A stretch of 64,000 nucleotides of DNA from Gnetum montanum (lineage: Eukaryota > Streptophyta > Gnetopsida > Gnetales > Gnetaceae): contig MNCI01007565.1 in NCBI GenBank assembly GCA_015680685.1, positions 343,908-407,907 of the forward strand. The letters run 5' to 3'. Below are positions 9,370 through 20,158 of the stretch, piece after piece. Under the pieces are notes generated by a model. It was not told the origin of the DNA. It searched no databases and saw only the letters and a program-made list of their open reading frames with translations. Within the stretch, counting starts at the first letter, position 1. The number at the start of each line of letters is the position of its first letter. The translations under genes were made by a program, and so were the position numbers.

Positions 9370-12111
9370 GGAAACTCATGTAGTTCTTGAAGGTAATGGC
9401 TCTTCCATGGGCTACTTCCCCTTGTTGTTAGGCTTTTGGAATTTGTAGTGATTTAGGAGCACCTACAACTTTTCCTCCTCTATTCTTGGATCATGTACTG
9501 TTGAGGCCAATGAGCTAATGTGTGCTAGAATCGGTACATCCCACAGACACAGCAGCTACGGAAACATCTTATTTGCCTTCAGATACCAAGCTGCAAATTT
9601 TTGTCATTCTTCCTCGAAGGCCTTGGCTTTTTCTTTTAATTCATAGTGATTTGTCAATCTCCTGACCAAGTCTAAGGCTACATCTCTTTGTCTATGGTAG
9701 CGAGCCTTAATCACCTTCAATTTTGAGTTTGCCACTTGGAGTTTTTGTAAAGTACTTTTCCTATCTACAAACTCTTTTTCATATAGTACATAGGTGGCCA
9801 CCACTTGTTGGTCTAGCTTGTTTCTGGGGTGACCTACTATTAACATGGCAAGATTGGCATATCGAAGGTTAGCTAATACCATGTACTCTTTCAAATCTTT
9901 GATCTGCAGGTCCTTGTTCTTTACTTCTGCTTGATGGACCAAGGCATAGCTATCCAATCAAGATTTTGCACTAACATGGAATTGATGAAGGCCTTTGCCA
10001 GCTGTATTCTTTTTCATTGATCTATTTGTACATGCTAATTTGGTCCTAGAAGTGCTCCTTTAGCTTGTCATGTTTCTTAGCCTCATTTTGCCACACACTT
10101 ATCTCGATTGTAGATTTTTTATGTATCACGTGCACATCCTCCATTGAGAGGGTTTGATTTTCTTTGGCCAATCTATTGATGTCTTGGTTAATCCTCACTA
10201 GTTATTCTCTCAACCGATGGACACTTTTTTCTAGGATATTTTTCTATTTTTCTATAGTGGTCAACCTTGCATTATCTGCAACAAGCTTTTTATTCTCTTC
10301 TTATGTGGTGGTCAATGCCTTTACATGGGAATATGCTTGAGATTTAGCAGCTAAGGCATTCTAGACTGTCTTCTCCTTCTCTTATTTAGCAACTTTATTT
10401 TGTTCAATCACACAGCATAGATGCTTTATTTAGAATTGTTCCCATTGGTCGAGTGTGATGAATTGGGTAGGGTCCCATCTTTCAGCTCTCAAGGTGGCCA
10501 GCCCTTTTTATAGTTGATGCACTTCTATTTCTACATGTTTTTCCCTAGTCTCTACCATGAACAACTTTCCTTTTGTGGTGATGAAGTTTGATTGAACTAC
10601 AATAACATCACTAGGGATGTCAAAAAGAGTTGTCATCACTTGTGTAATCTATAGTAATCTATCAAGCACATCCTCATGGACTGTAGGAGTCATTGAAGTC
10701 CCAGCTAGCATTTGAGCATCTCTAGTCTTGGTCAAGTCCACCGAAGGCACAACGAGCACATTAAAAAATTCTCTAATGTAATCTATGATAAATTTTGATG
10801 CACCTGCCACATCTTGGTGCTACATGACCATGAAAATAACACCTTCTCCTACTTCAAGCATTACTTGAAAAGATGTAGCATTCCCAGAGATCTGTTGTGA
10901 CCATTGGGATTCTTATTCTGATTGTAACGAAATCTATTCCCCTTTATGGATAGGCAAAAATGATGGGCTGTATAGCATCATTGATGACTCAGAAGAGGTT
11001 TGATTTGTCCCTACTTCTTCAAATGATAGTTTAACTATTCTTTGTAAATGGCTTGTTGCAGGCTGATAGTCTTGTAGCGATGGTGATGGAACTTGTGACT
11101 CTCATTGCTACTCAAGCTCTTTCGCTATTTCCTTGTTTGGTTTTAGCTCCTTTTTTGGTTCTTATTCTTGTTCATCACCAAGGCCTTTCCTTGGTTCTAT
11201 GGGTTTAATCAACTCAGCAAAAGAAGCATTTTGAGCCCTCCTAGGAACATCATTGGTGTATCCCAAGATTCTAGTGCACTTGCACTACTTCCTAATCAGG
11301 CAATGAAATGGAAGTGTTGGCTTCTCTACCTTCTTTTCTTCAAACCACCTCTAAATTTCCATGAAGTATATTTGTGAAAGATTGACATTGTATTTGCCCA
11401 TTAATACTGCAATTCCCTTGGTTGGGTAGGTTGATATTCTATTGAGCCCTTTAGTTGGGAAGAGGTGGTATGTGCCTATCTTAAAATAAGTCCTCTCTTC
11501 CAAAGTAAACTCGTTGTATGTTTTATTGTCTTTATGATATGCTCACTTCATCCACAATTTTCTAGTTTTTACATTAGATCTTGTGGACAAATGCACCAAC
11601 TTGGCCCTCACATTTGGTAGATTCAGAGCCTTTGCGATTGCCTTGACTAAAAAAGAAATATTAACTCTGCCGATATTGACTGTGGTGCCCTCTTCCTTAT
11701 CATGCCAAAACTAGTACATCTCATTGAGGTACCATTCTCCACTTTTGGAGAGAATGTGCCATAGAGGTAACGCCTAAAGTTGAGTTTTAACTACCTTAGG
11801 TGAAAATGCCATAAATGGACTATAGTTCATTTTCATGATAATCGTGGTCAACATGGGTTTCTCTTGGATGGCTTCAAGGCATTCTTGGAACAATGTGAGG
11901 CATTGTCCTTGCACTAGAGCTTGTGGTTATACAACCTCTCCTTAGATCGACTGCCTTGTAGCAGGAGCCTTTTAATAAATGCTAAATGACTAGGCCTCTT
12001 ATTCTTCATGTTTGGCTAGTGGGCCTTGTTCTCCTAGTTGGCCTTTATCACCTCTCAGGCATTTGGCTACATCTTATGAAGGTCCTTCTTGTCCTCCTCT
12101 TTTGGGGCCAT
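9370..12111 (-). pseudogene. Accessory coiled-coil ORF of family A (A2 copy)
   Basis: The best preserved copy, though still with stops. The start ATGGCCCC (12109-12111) follows TGATTGCAG. The N-terminal region (about 11100-11760) has SGEWYLNEMY, then EERTYFKIGTYHLFPT, GKYNVNLSQIYFMEI and LPFHCLIRK. A Ser/Gln-rich stretch follows, then a long coiled-coil region including NQTLSMEDVHVIHKKSTIEI and the open stretch 9604-9957 (LKEYMVLANLRYANLAMLIV, then Lys/Glu/Leu heptads). The C-terminal module FAAWYLKANKMFP...CLWDVP is shared with A1, A3 and A4. No membrane segment or known catalytic motif was seen. Each region aligns in order with A1 4001-6845, so this was one protein of about 900 residues. 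Confidence 0.7.
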
Positions 12112-12413
12112 CTGCAATCAATCAAGGTTCTAATGTTACTAAGGTGTTGTATTTATCATTAACAGATTGATACCTTACTCATGACCTTAGTTCCATTAAG
12201 TTCTTTAGCTCATATGATTGTAGAGTTAGAAAAATTTTCAAAAAAATGCTTAAAAAGTGTTAATCTTCTTTTATGACCCTTCACAATTAGCCTCTTGTTC
12301 CTTATATATGGCTTATCATGATAGTTATGGTCCCTTAGGTGAGAATATTAAAGGGTCTGACATTCATACGATTGGTTGTTCATTAAAACACTTAAGGTTT
12401 TTAACATTCTTAC
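12112..12413 (-). other. Putative 5'-leader intron of the accessory ORF (A2)
   Basis: In minus sense a donor ATAAGG/GTAAGAATG at 12413 and an acceptor TGATTGCAG ending at 12112, immediately before the ATG, enclose 302 bp. Both signals are intact to the eye. They occupy the same places as in A1. Confidence 0.5.
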
Positions 12414-12515
12414 CCTTATAATACCTTCTGGGTGATAGAAAATTTGAAAAAATTAGTGCAAGTTTTCCATGCAAGCACCCTCTCCCAACTAAATTAAACA
12501 CTCTAGGTTCAACTA

Positions 12516-12754
12516 NNNNNNNNNNNNNNNNNNNNNNNNNNNNNNNNNNNNNNNNNNNNNNNNNNNNNNNNNNNNNNNNNNNNNNNNNNNNNNNNNNNNN
12601 NNNNNNNNNNNNNNNNNNNNNNNNNNNNNNNNNNNNNNNNNNNNNNNNNNNNNNNNNNNNNNNNNNNNNNNNNNNNNNNNNNNNNNNNNNNNNNNNNNNN
12701 NNNNNNNNNNNNNNNNNNNNNNNNNNNNNNNNNNNNNNNNNNNNNNNNNNNNNN
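12516..12754. other. Assembly gap
   Basis: A run of N between the TATA box of the internal promoter and the accessory leader in A2. Its stated length may be nominal, so the distance from TATA box to leader intron is uncertain here. Confidence 0.99.
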
Positions 12755-12755
12755 C

Positions 12756-12840
12756 TATATATAGTTTTTATGGGCATGATATCAGGTATTTGACGTTGAG
12801 GCTAACTCGATATCAGGTCATCGATATTGGGATGCTTTAA
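12756..12840 (-). promoter_or_regulatory. Internal promoter with GATATC array (A2)
   Basis: In minus sense an array lies immediately upstream of a TATA box (TATATATA-like, 12756-12763). Plus-strand units from 12778: GATATCAGGTATTT (14), a 17-bp unit, GATATCAGGTCATC (14) and GATATTGGGATGC. The stretch TGCCCATAAA between array and TATA box is also found in the A2 LTR promoter. This is the second, non-LTR copy of the U3 signal. Confidence 0.65.
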
Positions 12841-14180
12841 TTTGCATAGTATGATGGCATTTGTCATGGAAAATAAAGCTCTATGATTGGTGGAAGGGTT
12901 TTAGGTAAAATCTGTAGGTCTGGGGTAAGTGAAAAATCATATTGAGGCACCAGAACTATTAGAAGATGGAGTCACCAACATTAAAAAATTTGGAAGATGT
13001 AAGAAAAGGGGTATTAGATCCATGGTGCAGAACAGTTTGATTATATGATAAGGGAAAGTATTAAATTAAACATTTATGCAGTTGGAAGGTTTAAGATGAT
13101 GTGGTAGTGTAAACCAAGTACATGTAATAATAGTTATACAAGTGGATCCTCCCCAAAGCAGGGCCCAGTCCTTAATGCCCTTGTATAACCACATCTAAAA
13201 ATGTTTGTTGGCACCAAAGGGGTTGAATGCAATGCATACCTGTAAAACAAAACACACATGTTAAAACCACCAATTTGAGAAAATAACTCTATGTTACACA
13301 AAACCACAAGTTAGGATTATACAAATAGTGAGATGAGATAGACTATAGAAGGAATTGCAATAATTAGGATGTGACGTGCCTTACCATAGGCATAATGAAT
13401 CTTTGTGTTATTAATGGTAAAATAATCATTATCCCTTCTTTCTAAGATTTAAACTAAGTCCAAACCACATTCCAGTGACATTGCATTATTTTATCACTTT
13501 GTAGGACAACCATAAGAGTACCACAGTTGCAAGGAGTAGCATCACTTAGCATTTTGTCCAAGGGAGGAGTTTATTCATAGCACTTCATTTTTTTAATGTG
13601 TTCTGAAAAGTTGTTAACCCTCAAGCATGGGTAACATGTCTTTCTAGTGGGACCCTTATAAATTTATTCATTTCCCTTTTATTTTACTCTTACTCCCATT
13701 TTTTGTTAGATCTACAAGGATATAATTACAACATATGCAACATGATAGAACATAAAGAAGTGGTCAAAGAGAATCCACAAATCCCCTTGATGTCACACCC
13801 TTCACATTCGACCTTGGTTCTGCACTTTTCGGTCCAAGGACAATGATTACAAATTTATTGTTAGGTTGATGATGGAAAAGAATATCATTATGACCAAGGC
13901 AAGAATCTCTTATTAATGGAATGGGTGGATGGATAATGTGGTCTCACTATCCAAATAATTAGTCCCTCATGGCTTGACAACATAGAGAAAACCTCATCTC
14001 AATGGGCTACATGCTCGTTTTATTCATAAGTGAGATTACCATAAAGGAAATGAAAAAAAAATCTGGAAAAAGTTGAAAAGGATAGGACAAATTTGTATCA
14101 AGAAATAAAAAAAGGATAAAAAATTGTAAAACAAAAAAGATGAAAAACACCTATTAATTTTGAATGTTAGGATGGGGTGC
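12841..14180 (-). other. Non-coding linker of A2
   Basis: No gene is visible. It shares blocks with A3, A4 and A5: GTGGATCCTCCCCAAAGCAGG near 13142 (plus), AGCATGGGTAACATGTC near 13625, AATCCACAAATCCCCTTGATG near 13770, and a block at 13900-13960. Order and strand are the same as in the other linkers. Confidence 0.65.
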
Positions 14181-14196
14181 CTCCCCCATGACTAAG
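14181..14196 (-). other. Internal polypurine tract (A2)
   Basis: Minus-sense CTTAGTCATGGGGGAG. It differs at only a few positions from the terminal tract TTCAGTCATGGGGGTA of the same element. Confidence 0.65.
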
Positions 14197-16674
14197 TGTT
14201 TTATCATGAGAAGAATTAATAAGTGGATAGGTAGGCTCAATGCATTAGTGAAATAGTGTTAACCTTTCATTTTCAAGTCACTAGGTTTTTCTTGGTTTAG
14301 TGATGGTTGCGTAGATAAGTTGTTGTTCATACACTTGGTTGTTAAACATACAATAGATTAGAGTATAAGTTGTGTCAGCGTTGTGGATGTCTGGTCCATG
14401 ATTGCATCCTTGATCCCTATTAGGTATGCATGGATTCATTTGTCTCTACATAGTGCTAGATTCATTACTTTTGTTAGGTGTTGGAGTAACGATGGATGGT
14501 GGCCCTTGCATAGGATTAGAGGACGTTGGTTGTGAAAGGGAAGTCATTGCACTAGATTGGCATTATGCTAGTTTGGATGGTGTGGTAGGTCCATGAGTCT
14601 TACACTTATGCATGGAGCTGTCCTAAAGAAAGGACGTTTTCAAGATTGTTGTGGAACCTAATGGTATTATTATGTCTATGCACATTTGCAGAACAAGTGG
14701 CATTCACTTGTTGATGTTATGGTGCTGAATCTTCCTATGTTATTGGTAGTGACATGTGATGGGGTGGAGCATGAGAATATCAAGGATAGGATGGAGGGTA
14801 AGAGTTGTGAGGTGATGATCCTTTAGGAGATGTCACTGGTTGATGATACTTGGGAGAGTGATAGTAGCGATTTGAAGTAGAGGATGTAGAATTAGTTGGG
14901 GAAACAAGTTGTTAAACATAATATCCATACAGGTTTAGTTGGTAGTAAGGGTAAGGCTATTTTTGTAATGGCCTCCCCCATAGTTGTGAGTTTTTCCATG
15001 GTGGTTGATGATAGTGTTGAGGTTGGTACAGAGTCCCCCTAGGATAGTATGATTGGTTGTAGGACTGTTTATAATTACCTTGTGGAAAGGTAATTTCCTG
15101 GGCATGTGCTTTTGTATGAACTTGGAATTTAATGCAAAAGCCCAATACTCATGTAGATGTAACATAACTAGATAATAGTCCTTTGGATAATCATATATAT
15201 AGACGTCACATCCATCATCTTCATCTTTGGTTAAGTCTATAGCCTCTTTTTCTTCAACCATTTTCCTTGTTTGTCGATAAGTGTTCCTAGCTATTTCTTA
15301 GTTCTTCTTCCTCCATTTATTATGATTACTTGGTTCATTTTGCGTTATCATCTCCTCTATGGTTTCTAGAAAAGTTTTAACTTTTTCATTTATTCATTTT
15401 GACATCCTATCAAACTTTGCTTCAAGTTTGTTGATAGAATTCTATATCAACAAGGTTTGTTGTGGAGTCACCCTATCGAGAGTGGCCTCTTTCTCTTTAC
15501 CATAGATGTGAACCTTCTTCTTTTGAAGAGTTGGATCCCAATGATATTTCTCAACATTCTCTCATTTACATAGCTCTCCTTCTTCTTTTGCCACACACTC
15601 GATTAACTCTCAAATTTGATGGGTTTGCAACCTGTATAATTGACCTTGAGCATACATCCCAAGGGTCTCCCTCGTTTCATTATGAAGCCCATCTATGATG
15701 TGGAAAAATTACTCTTCCTCAGAGAAACCATGGCCCATGCATCTATTTAGTAGAGAATAATATCTATCTAAGGCCATGTCCAAGTGTTCACATTGTTCTT
15801 ATCTTCATCATTGGATTTGTCTCCTTAGGTTGGACACCCTCGCATAAGTTTGATATTTTTTGTTGAAGAGTTTTAGCATTATGGACCACTATCAGATTGA
15901 ATTTGGTTTCAATGATCTATACCACACTTCAGCTCTATCAATTAGTGTCCTAGGAAAGAGCTTAAACTTTTGCCACCCACTTTCAATGTTGTATAAGACA
16001 CAAACATCATGGAAGGCTTGTAAATGATGTTGTGGATTTGAATCATAGCCTCTTGCAAATTTAGGGATATTATTCATATCAAGCCTTGTTAGGTGACTTT
16101 CCCTGTGATGCCTATGGGATATCTTAATTACCTTTGTGATTTGCATTAGGCTCTTAGTGGCCAACAAGGGTTCATCATCATTAGACATGTGGTGATGAAA
16201 ATTTCTATTTATATTCATTTGATTGTCAAGATTTTGTCTATGTTCATTTTGATGTCTTTGATTTTTCCTATGGGTTTGATTCCTATTTGTATTTTCACCC
16301 CATTATGGAGCTTTCTCTCTATACCTATGCTCATCTTCATCAAAACTAGATGTTGAAGAGGAAGAGGAAGATGAGGAATTAGGAAGGTTGTCATGGATTC
16401 TATGGTGTTCCCCAAGGTCCCTTAATTTATCTTTTCTAGGTTTTGAGGAGGTCCTAGGCCTTGAGGCCTCCCCTAGACCAAGACTTACTTCATCTCCTCT
16501 AGGGTTTTCTACCTTAGGTAAATGTAATCTTTGAGTGTTTTTAGGATAGTCATGAACATATGAAACCCTTGCATAAGGTTGGTCACTCCAATTTTCTTCA
16601 ACATATATCTCGTTAGTTCTGCAATAAATGTTCTTAATATACAATGTATTATCACTTCCTTATGAAAGAGACAT
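14197..16674 (-). pseudogene. Retrotransposon gag with Pro/Ser/Tyr-rich tail (A2)
   Basis: The start is taken at the ATG 16672-16674 (MSLS), the same beginning as A3 gag. The capsid region reads LTRLDMNNIPKFARGYDSNP, then HHLQAFHDVC, FKLFPRTLIDRAEVWYRSL and, in the degraded part, the helix that normally follows. An Asp/Glu/Ser-rich stretch (16303-16400) precedes it. The zinc-knuckle region (DDGCDVYIYDYPKDYYLV, about 15180-15230) has lost Cys to Tyr at knuckle positions when compared with A5. A Pro/Ser/Tyr-rich tail (LYGYYV..., 14200-14940) matches the gag-protease spacer of A5. Several stops are present. Protease and the rest of pol are missing between this tail and the internal polypurine tract. 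Confidence 0.8.
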
Positions 16675-16780
16675 TGTTTTTAATTAATGATGTGAGTTAT
16701 TTAATATTTTCTAAGAGATATATCATTAATGCATTTACAGTGATCGTGTATGACATAACTAATCTAGGTAACTAGCACCA

Positions 16781-16798
16781 TCCCCAAAAATGATGCCA
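16781..16798 (-). other. Primer binding site, tRNA-Asp type (A2)
   Basis: Minus-sense TGGCATCATTTTTGGGGA, one base from the 5' LTR end. It is a decayed version of the A3 site and of the complement of the tRNA-Asp 3' end. Confidence 0.65.
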
Positions 16799-16799
16799 A

Positions 16800-17695
16800 T
16801 GATGAGCAACAAGGTACCCTTATGTCCAACCATACGAATCACAAGTGCTCATCATGATCCAGTCAAATTCCATGGATGGGACTAGTTCTGCATCTAAATC
16901 ATTATGCCTTGATTATAATTCACTATCTTCCCATTTGGACTAGTGGTAGCTTTGTCATGTATGGGTTATTCCAAAGTGAGGCATATGATTTTTGATGTTG
17001 TTTAACCCTAAGCTACTCCTAATGATATTAAAGAGATTAATTAATTAAGCTAATTAATAATAAAAAGTAAAATCTAAACTATCCTATGTGCCATAAGTAT
17101 CCATTTCTAACTATCTCACACACCTTGGACTTCATGTAACTACTGTTGGGATTACAAAGTGTACATCACTGGGCTTACCAAATGACACACTATTGGGTTA
17201 CCAAGTAATTACACTTAAGCACTTGCAATTAGTCATACTCATTCTACTTAATGATAGGAATAATAGAGAGAAATAAATGGAAACATTAACTAAGGAAAAT
17301 AGTAAATAATTAAATAATTAAAATAAATAATAAAGCTAAGTGGATGCTGCAATGATAAAAGTAATCTCAATCTTTACTGCTGGACATGTAATGTGTCCAA
17401 GTACATCACACTCAAATAAGGATGTCATACAATCACTTAACATCACACTGCAAGCATGCATTGGAAAATAACAAAGCTTGAAATAAAAAATCTATGAATC
17501 TAACTTTATTTTCTCTATTTCTTATCTGTATTCTATATCTCAATCATGCACCCAAGTGTGATATTTATAGGTACGCATGAAAGAGGCAATATCAGATGCC
17601 CAACATCAGAGGTTGTGCCTTGATATCAGATACTTGACATTGTGGCTCCGATATTAGATATCCAATATCGAAGCCATGCAAAACATGACTCATTA
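16800..17695 (-). mobile_element. 5' LTR of A2
   Basis: 896 bp, TGATGAGCAACAAGG...CATGACTCATTA in plus reading, with U3 array at 17588-17675. It pairs with 8304-9187 and is followed by the TSD GTTTC. Confidence 0.9.
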
Positions 17696-17700
17696 GTTTC

Positions 17701-18492
17701 CAATGTTCAACCATACAAGTAACAAGCATACACAAGCAACTAGATCATAATATGATATACTAGCGTGTTGGCATGAGTTTGCAATCATTATCTTCCTACC
17801 ATAGTTAGTGAAGCGTAAGTGTATGGTTTAACTTGTGATAAGGTATATGATATACTATTTTTGATTGGCTCTAAATGTGCTAAAGTAAAACATAATAAAT
17901 GAATATAATTTCTATTATCTAATAGATAATAGAAATATGAAACAAAGCTAGCCTAACAACAATAAGCATATGTTCCTGGCTTATCAGACATACCCTGGCT
18001 TAGGATAATCATCACTAGGATTATCAAGCAACTCTACTCTTGATTGAATTAAGCAAAGCTACTATTGGGTTACTAGACGATCATACATTCTCCTCAAAAC
18101 TAGTCATACTTATTCCACTAATACTAATGAACACTAGAAAAGCAAATGACATAGGAAGATGAATCTAATTTAAGTGAAATGTTGCAATGGCAAAGAACAA
18201 TCTTGATCTTTATTACTAGATATGGAATGTTTCCAAGTACACTCCACTCTAATAAATATCTTAAACAACTACTAGTCACCACATTGCGAGTACTCACAAC
18301 TAATTCTAAATCACCAAAACAACCTACAAGAATTTTGCTAAGTGTTTGATCAAAATGTGAGTTTGACATGATGATGGACTCATATTTATGGGCATTATCA
18401 TGGCCTACTATATCATATTTATGACATTGTATCTTAAGCTACAATATCATAGATACATTATCATAGTCTTTTACACAAAATTCAATCAATCA
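17701..18492 (-). mobile_element. Main part of the A4 3' LTR
   Basis: Continues the LTR begun at 8284-8303. It contains family-specific segments (GGGTTACTAGACGATCATAC, 18065 region) and ends in CAATCA before the terminal polypurine tract. A decayed U3 array lies at 18394-18470 with spacings 14, 17, 14, 14 and units such as AATATCATAGATAC. Confidence 0.75.
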
Positions 18493-18681
18493 TATCCCCA
18501 TGATTGACTCAAAACCCATCCTCAAGTTAAAAGAAAAGGAGACTAGATTTGTTATAAAAATTATGGTGTCTTACAAACTTTATGATATATAATATATAAT
18601 TGATAAATATTGATTAACTTTGAGTGTCACATATTGATTTGAGTGGGTTATGAAAATATCATGCAAAGAATGATTGACTAC
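18493..18681 (-). other. Terminal polypurine tract and 3' non-coding tail of A4
   Basis: 18493-18508 in minus sense reads GTCAATCATGGGGATA, the A4 terminal polypurine tract. The rest is the tail that separates it from the accessory ORF, interrupted at 18681 by A3. Confidence 0.65.
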
Positions 18682-19547
18682 TGATGAGGGGTGAGGTATC
18701 CCTACACTTAACCATACAAATACAAGCATGTACACGCAATTTGGTTGAACTCTGCGAATGGACTAGTTGTGGCACCTAGATAGTTATACGTTGATCACAG
18801 TTCATTGTCTTCCAACATAGACTAGTATTTTCTTTTTCATGTATGGTTTAGTCTAGAGTGAGGTGTATGATGTGGTTTCTAACACTATGCTACGCCTAAA
18901 GACAATGAGAAATAATCTTGATTAAGCTAATAAGTAATATGATATAAGATCTAAGCTAGCCTAAGTGTAATGAGCATCCATCCTTAATCATTCCTATGCA
19001 TCTTGGATTTCATGTACTATGTTTAGGATTACCAAGTGTACATTACTCAAGCACTACTAGATATGCTATTGGGTTTCCATGTAGTGACACTTAAATGTTC
19101 GTGATTAAGATGTACTCATTCTGCATTAACAAAAGGAATAGTAAATTATGGTAAAGAAATATTAACTAGGAAAATAATAAATGATAATTAACAATTAAAT
19201 AATTAAAAACTAAATGAATGCTACAATGATGGAGTAATCTTGATCTTTATTGTCGATTATGTGCATGTCCAAGTACATCACACTTGAACAAAGGTTCTGT
19301 ACAATTACAAGCATCACATTGCAAGCATGCGCTTGGGAAAAGGCACTGAGAATTAATTAAAAACTAACAAAAAGACTCGACCCAAAAGACTTACCAGAAT
19401 GCGCTTGAGTGCTATATTTATAGGCCAACACAAGAATCACGATATCGTGTATACGATATCATATCTAGGATGAGATATCGCGTACTCAATATTGTGTACT
19501 CGATATCACGTATCTGATATTAGGGCCTAGCAAACCATGATTTATCA
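18682..19547 (-). mobile_element. 3' LTR of A3
   Basis: 866 bp, TGATGAGGGGTGAGG...CATGATTTATCA in plus reading. The U3 array at 19441-19524 has units GATATCGTGTATAC, a 19-bp unit, GATATCGCGTACTC, AATATTGTGTACTC and GATATCACGTATCT. A TATA box (CCTATAAATATAGC, minus sense, 19411-19424) lies directly downstream in transcription direction. Confidence 0.92.
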
Positions 19548-19563
19548 TACCCCCATGACTGAA
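19548..19563 (-). other. Terminal polypurine tract (A3)
   Basis: Minus-sense TTCAGTCATGGGGGTA, identical to that of A2. Confidence 0.8.
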
Positions 19564-19699
19564 TAAAAACTTGTCTTCAAGTCAAAAAAAGTGAGAAACA
19601 AGTTCATTTGATTACAAACAGTGGATAGGTATGGGATTATTGAATGACCATGGACTGTTTCATGCCGTAGTGTGGGATTAAACAAAATTTGAACATAGA

Positions 19700-20158
19700 C
19701 ACAAAACAAAAAACTTGTGGAACTCATGTGGTTCCCGATGGTGGTGGCTTCTCCATGGGTGCCTCTCCTTTGTCCTGCACTCTAGACTTATAAAATTGAT
19801 ACCTTTGAAGAAGCACCTAAATTTTCTCCCCTTTTGTTCAAGGATCATGAGCCATCCATGATGCTGTTCCAATGTTTGATGGAGTTAGCACTTCCCATAG
19901 ACATGGAAGCTATAGGAACACTTGATTGGCCTTGACATACCATGCTGTAAATAGCCATTATTCCTCTTCATAGGCTCTGGCCCTGGCCTCTCCACCTTTT
20001 GCTTAGCTAGATTGTGCAGTGACAAGAGTTTCCTAGTGGATGTTGAATGATTTTGCCTCTTGCTCTGCATGTTCTGCAAGAGGCCCTTGGCCCCTACCTC
20101 CTCTCAGGTGTTTAGTTGCATCTTGAGAAGGTCCTCCTTGCTATTCTCTTTTAGAGAT
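19700..20158 (-). pseudogene. Collapsed accessory ORF (A3)
   Basis: Only the extreme N terminus (ATG near 20156-20158, after TGATTACAG, a mutated TGATTGCAG that still ends in AG) and the C-terminal module (FTAWYVKANQVFL...LPCLWEV) remain, joined after loss of roughly 2.3 kb compared with A2. The coiled-coil body is gone. The leftover has several stops. Confidence 0.6.

Larger units (their letters stand above)
8304..17695 (-). mobile_element. A2: non-autonomous family-A element with gag and accessory ORF
   Basis: A 9.4-kb minus-strand element with LTRs 8304-9187 and 16800-17695, PBS 16781-16798, gag, internal polypurine tract, linker, internal promoter, leader intron, accessory ORF and terminal polypurine tract 9188-9203. 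Protease, RT, RNase H and integrase are absent. The flanks GTTCC (8299-8303) and GTTTC (17696-17700) are a TSD with one C/T difference. It is inserted 20 bp into the A4 LTR. Confidence 0.88.

Noticed and set aside
5506-9957. Coiled-coil frames read as a host myosin-, kinesin- or tropomyosin-like gene
   Set aside because: The same protein occurs in several copies between element polypurine tracts, on either strand, and so belongs to the retrotransposon family.
12364-12777. Open frame of 137 residues across the first gap
   Set aside because: Mostly N; the flanking sequence is the leader and internal promoter of A2.
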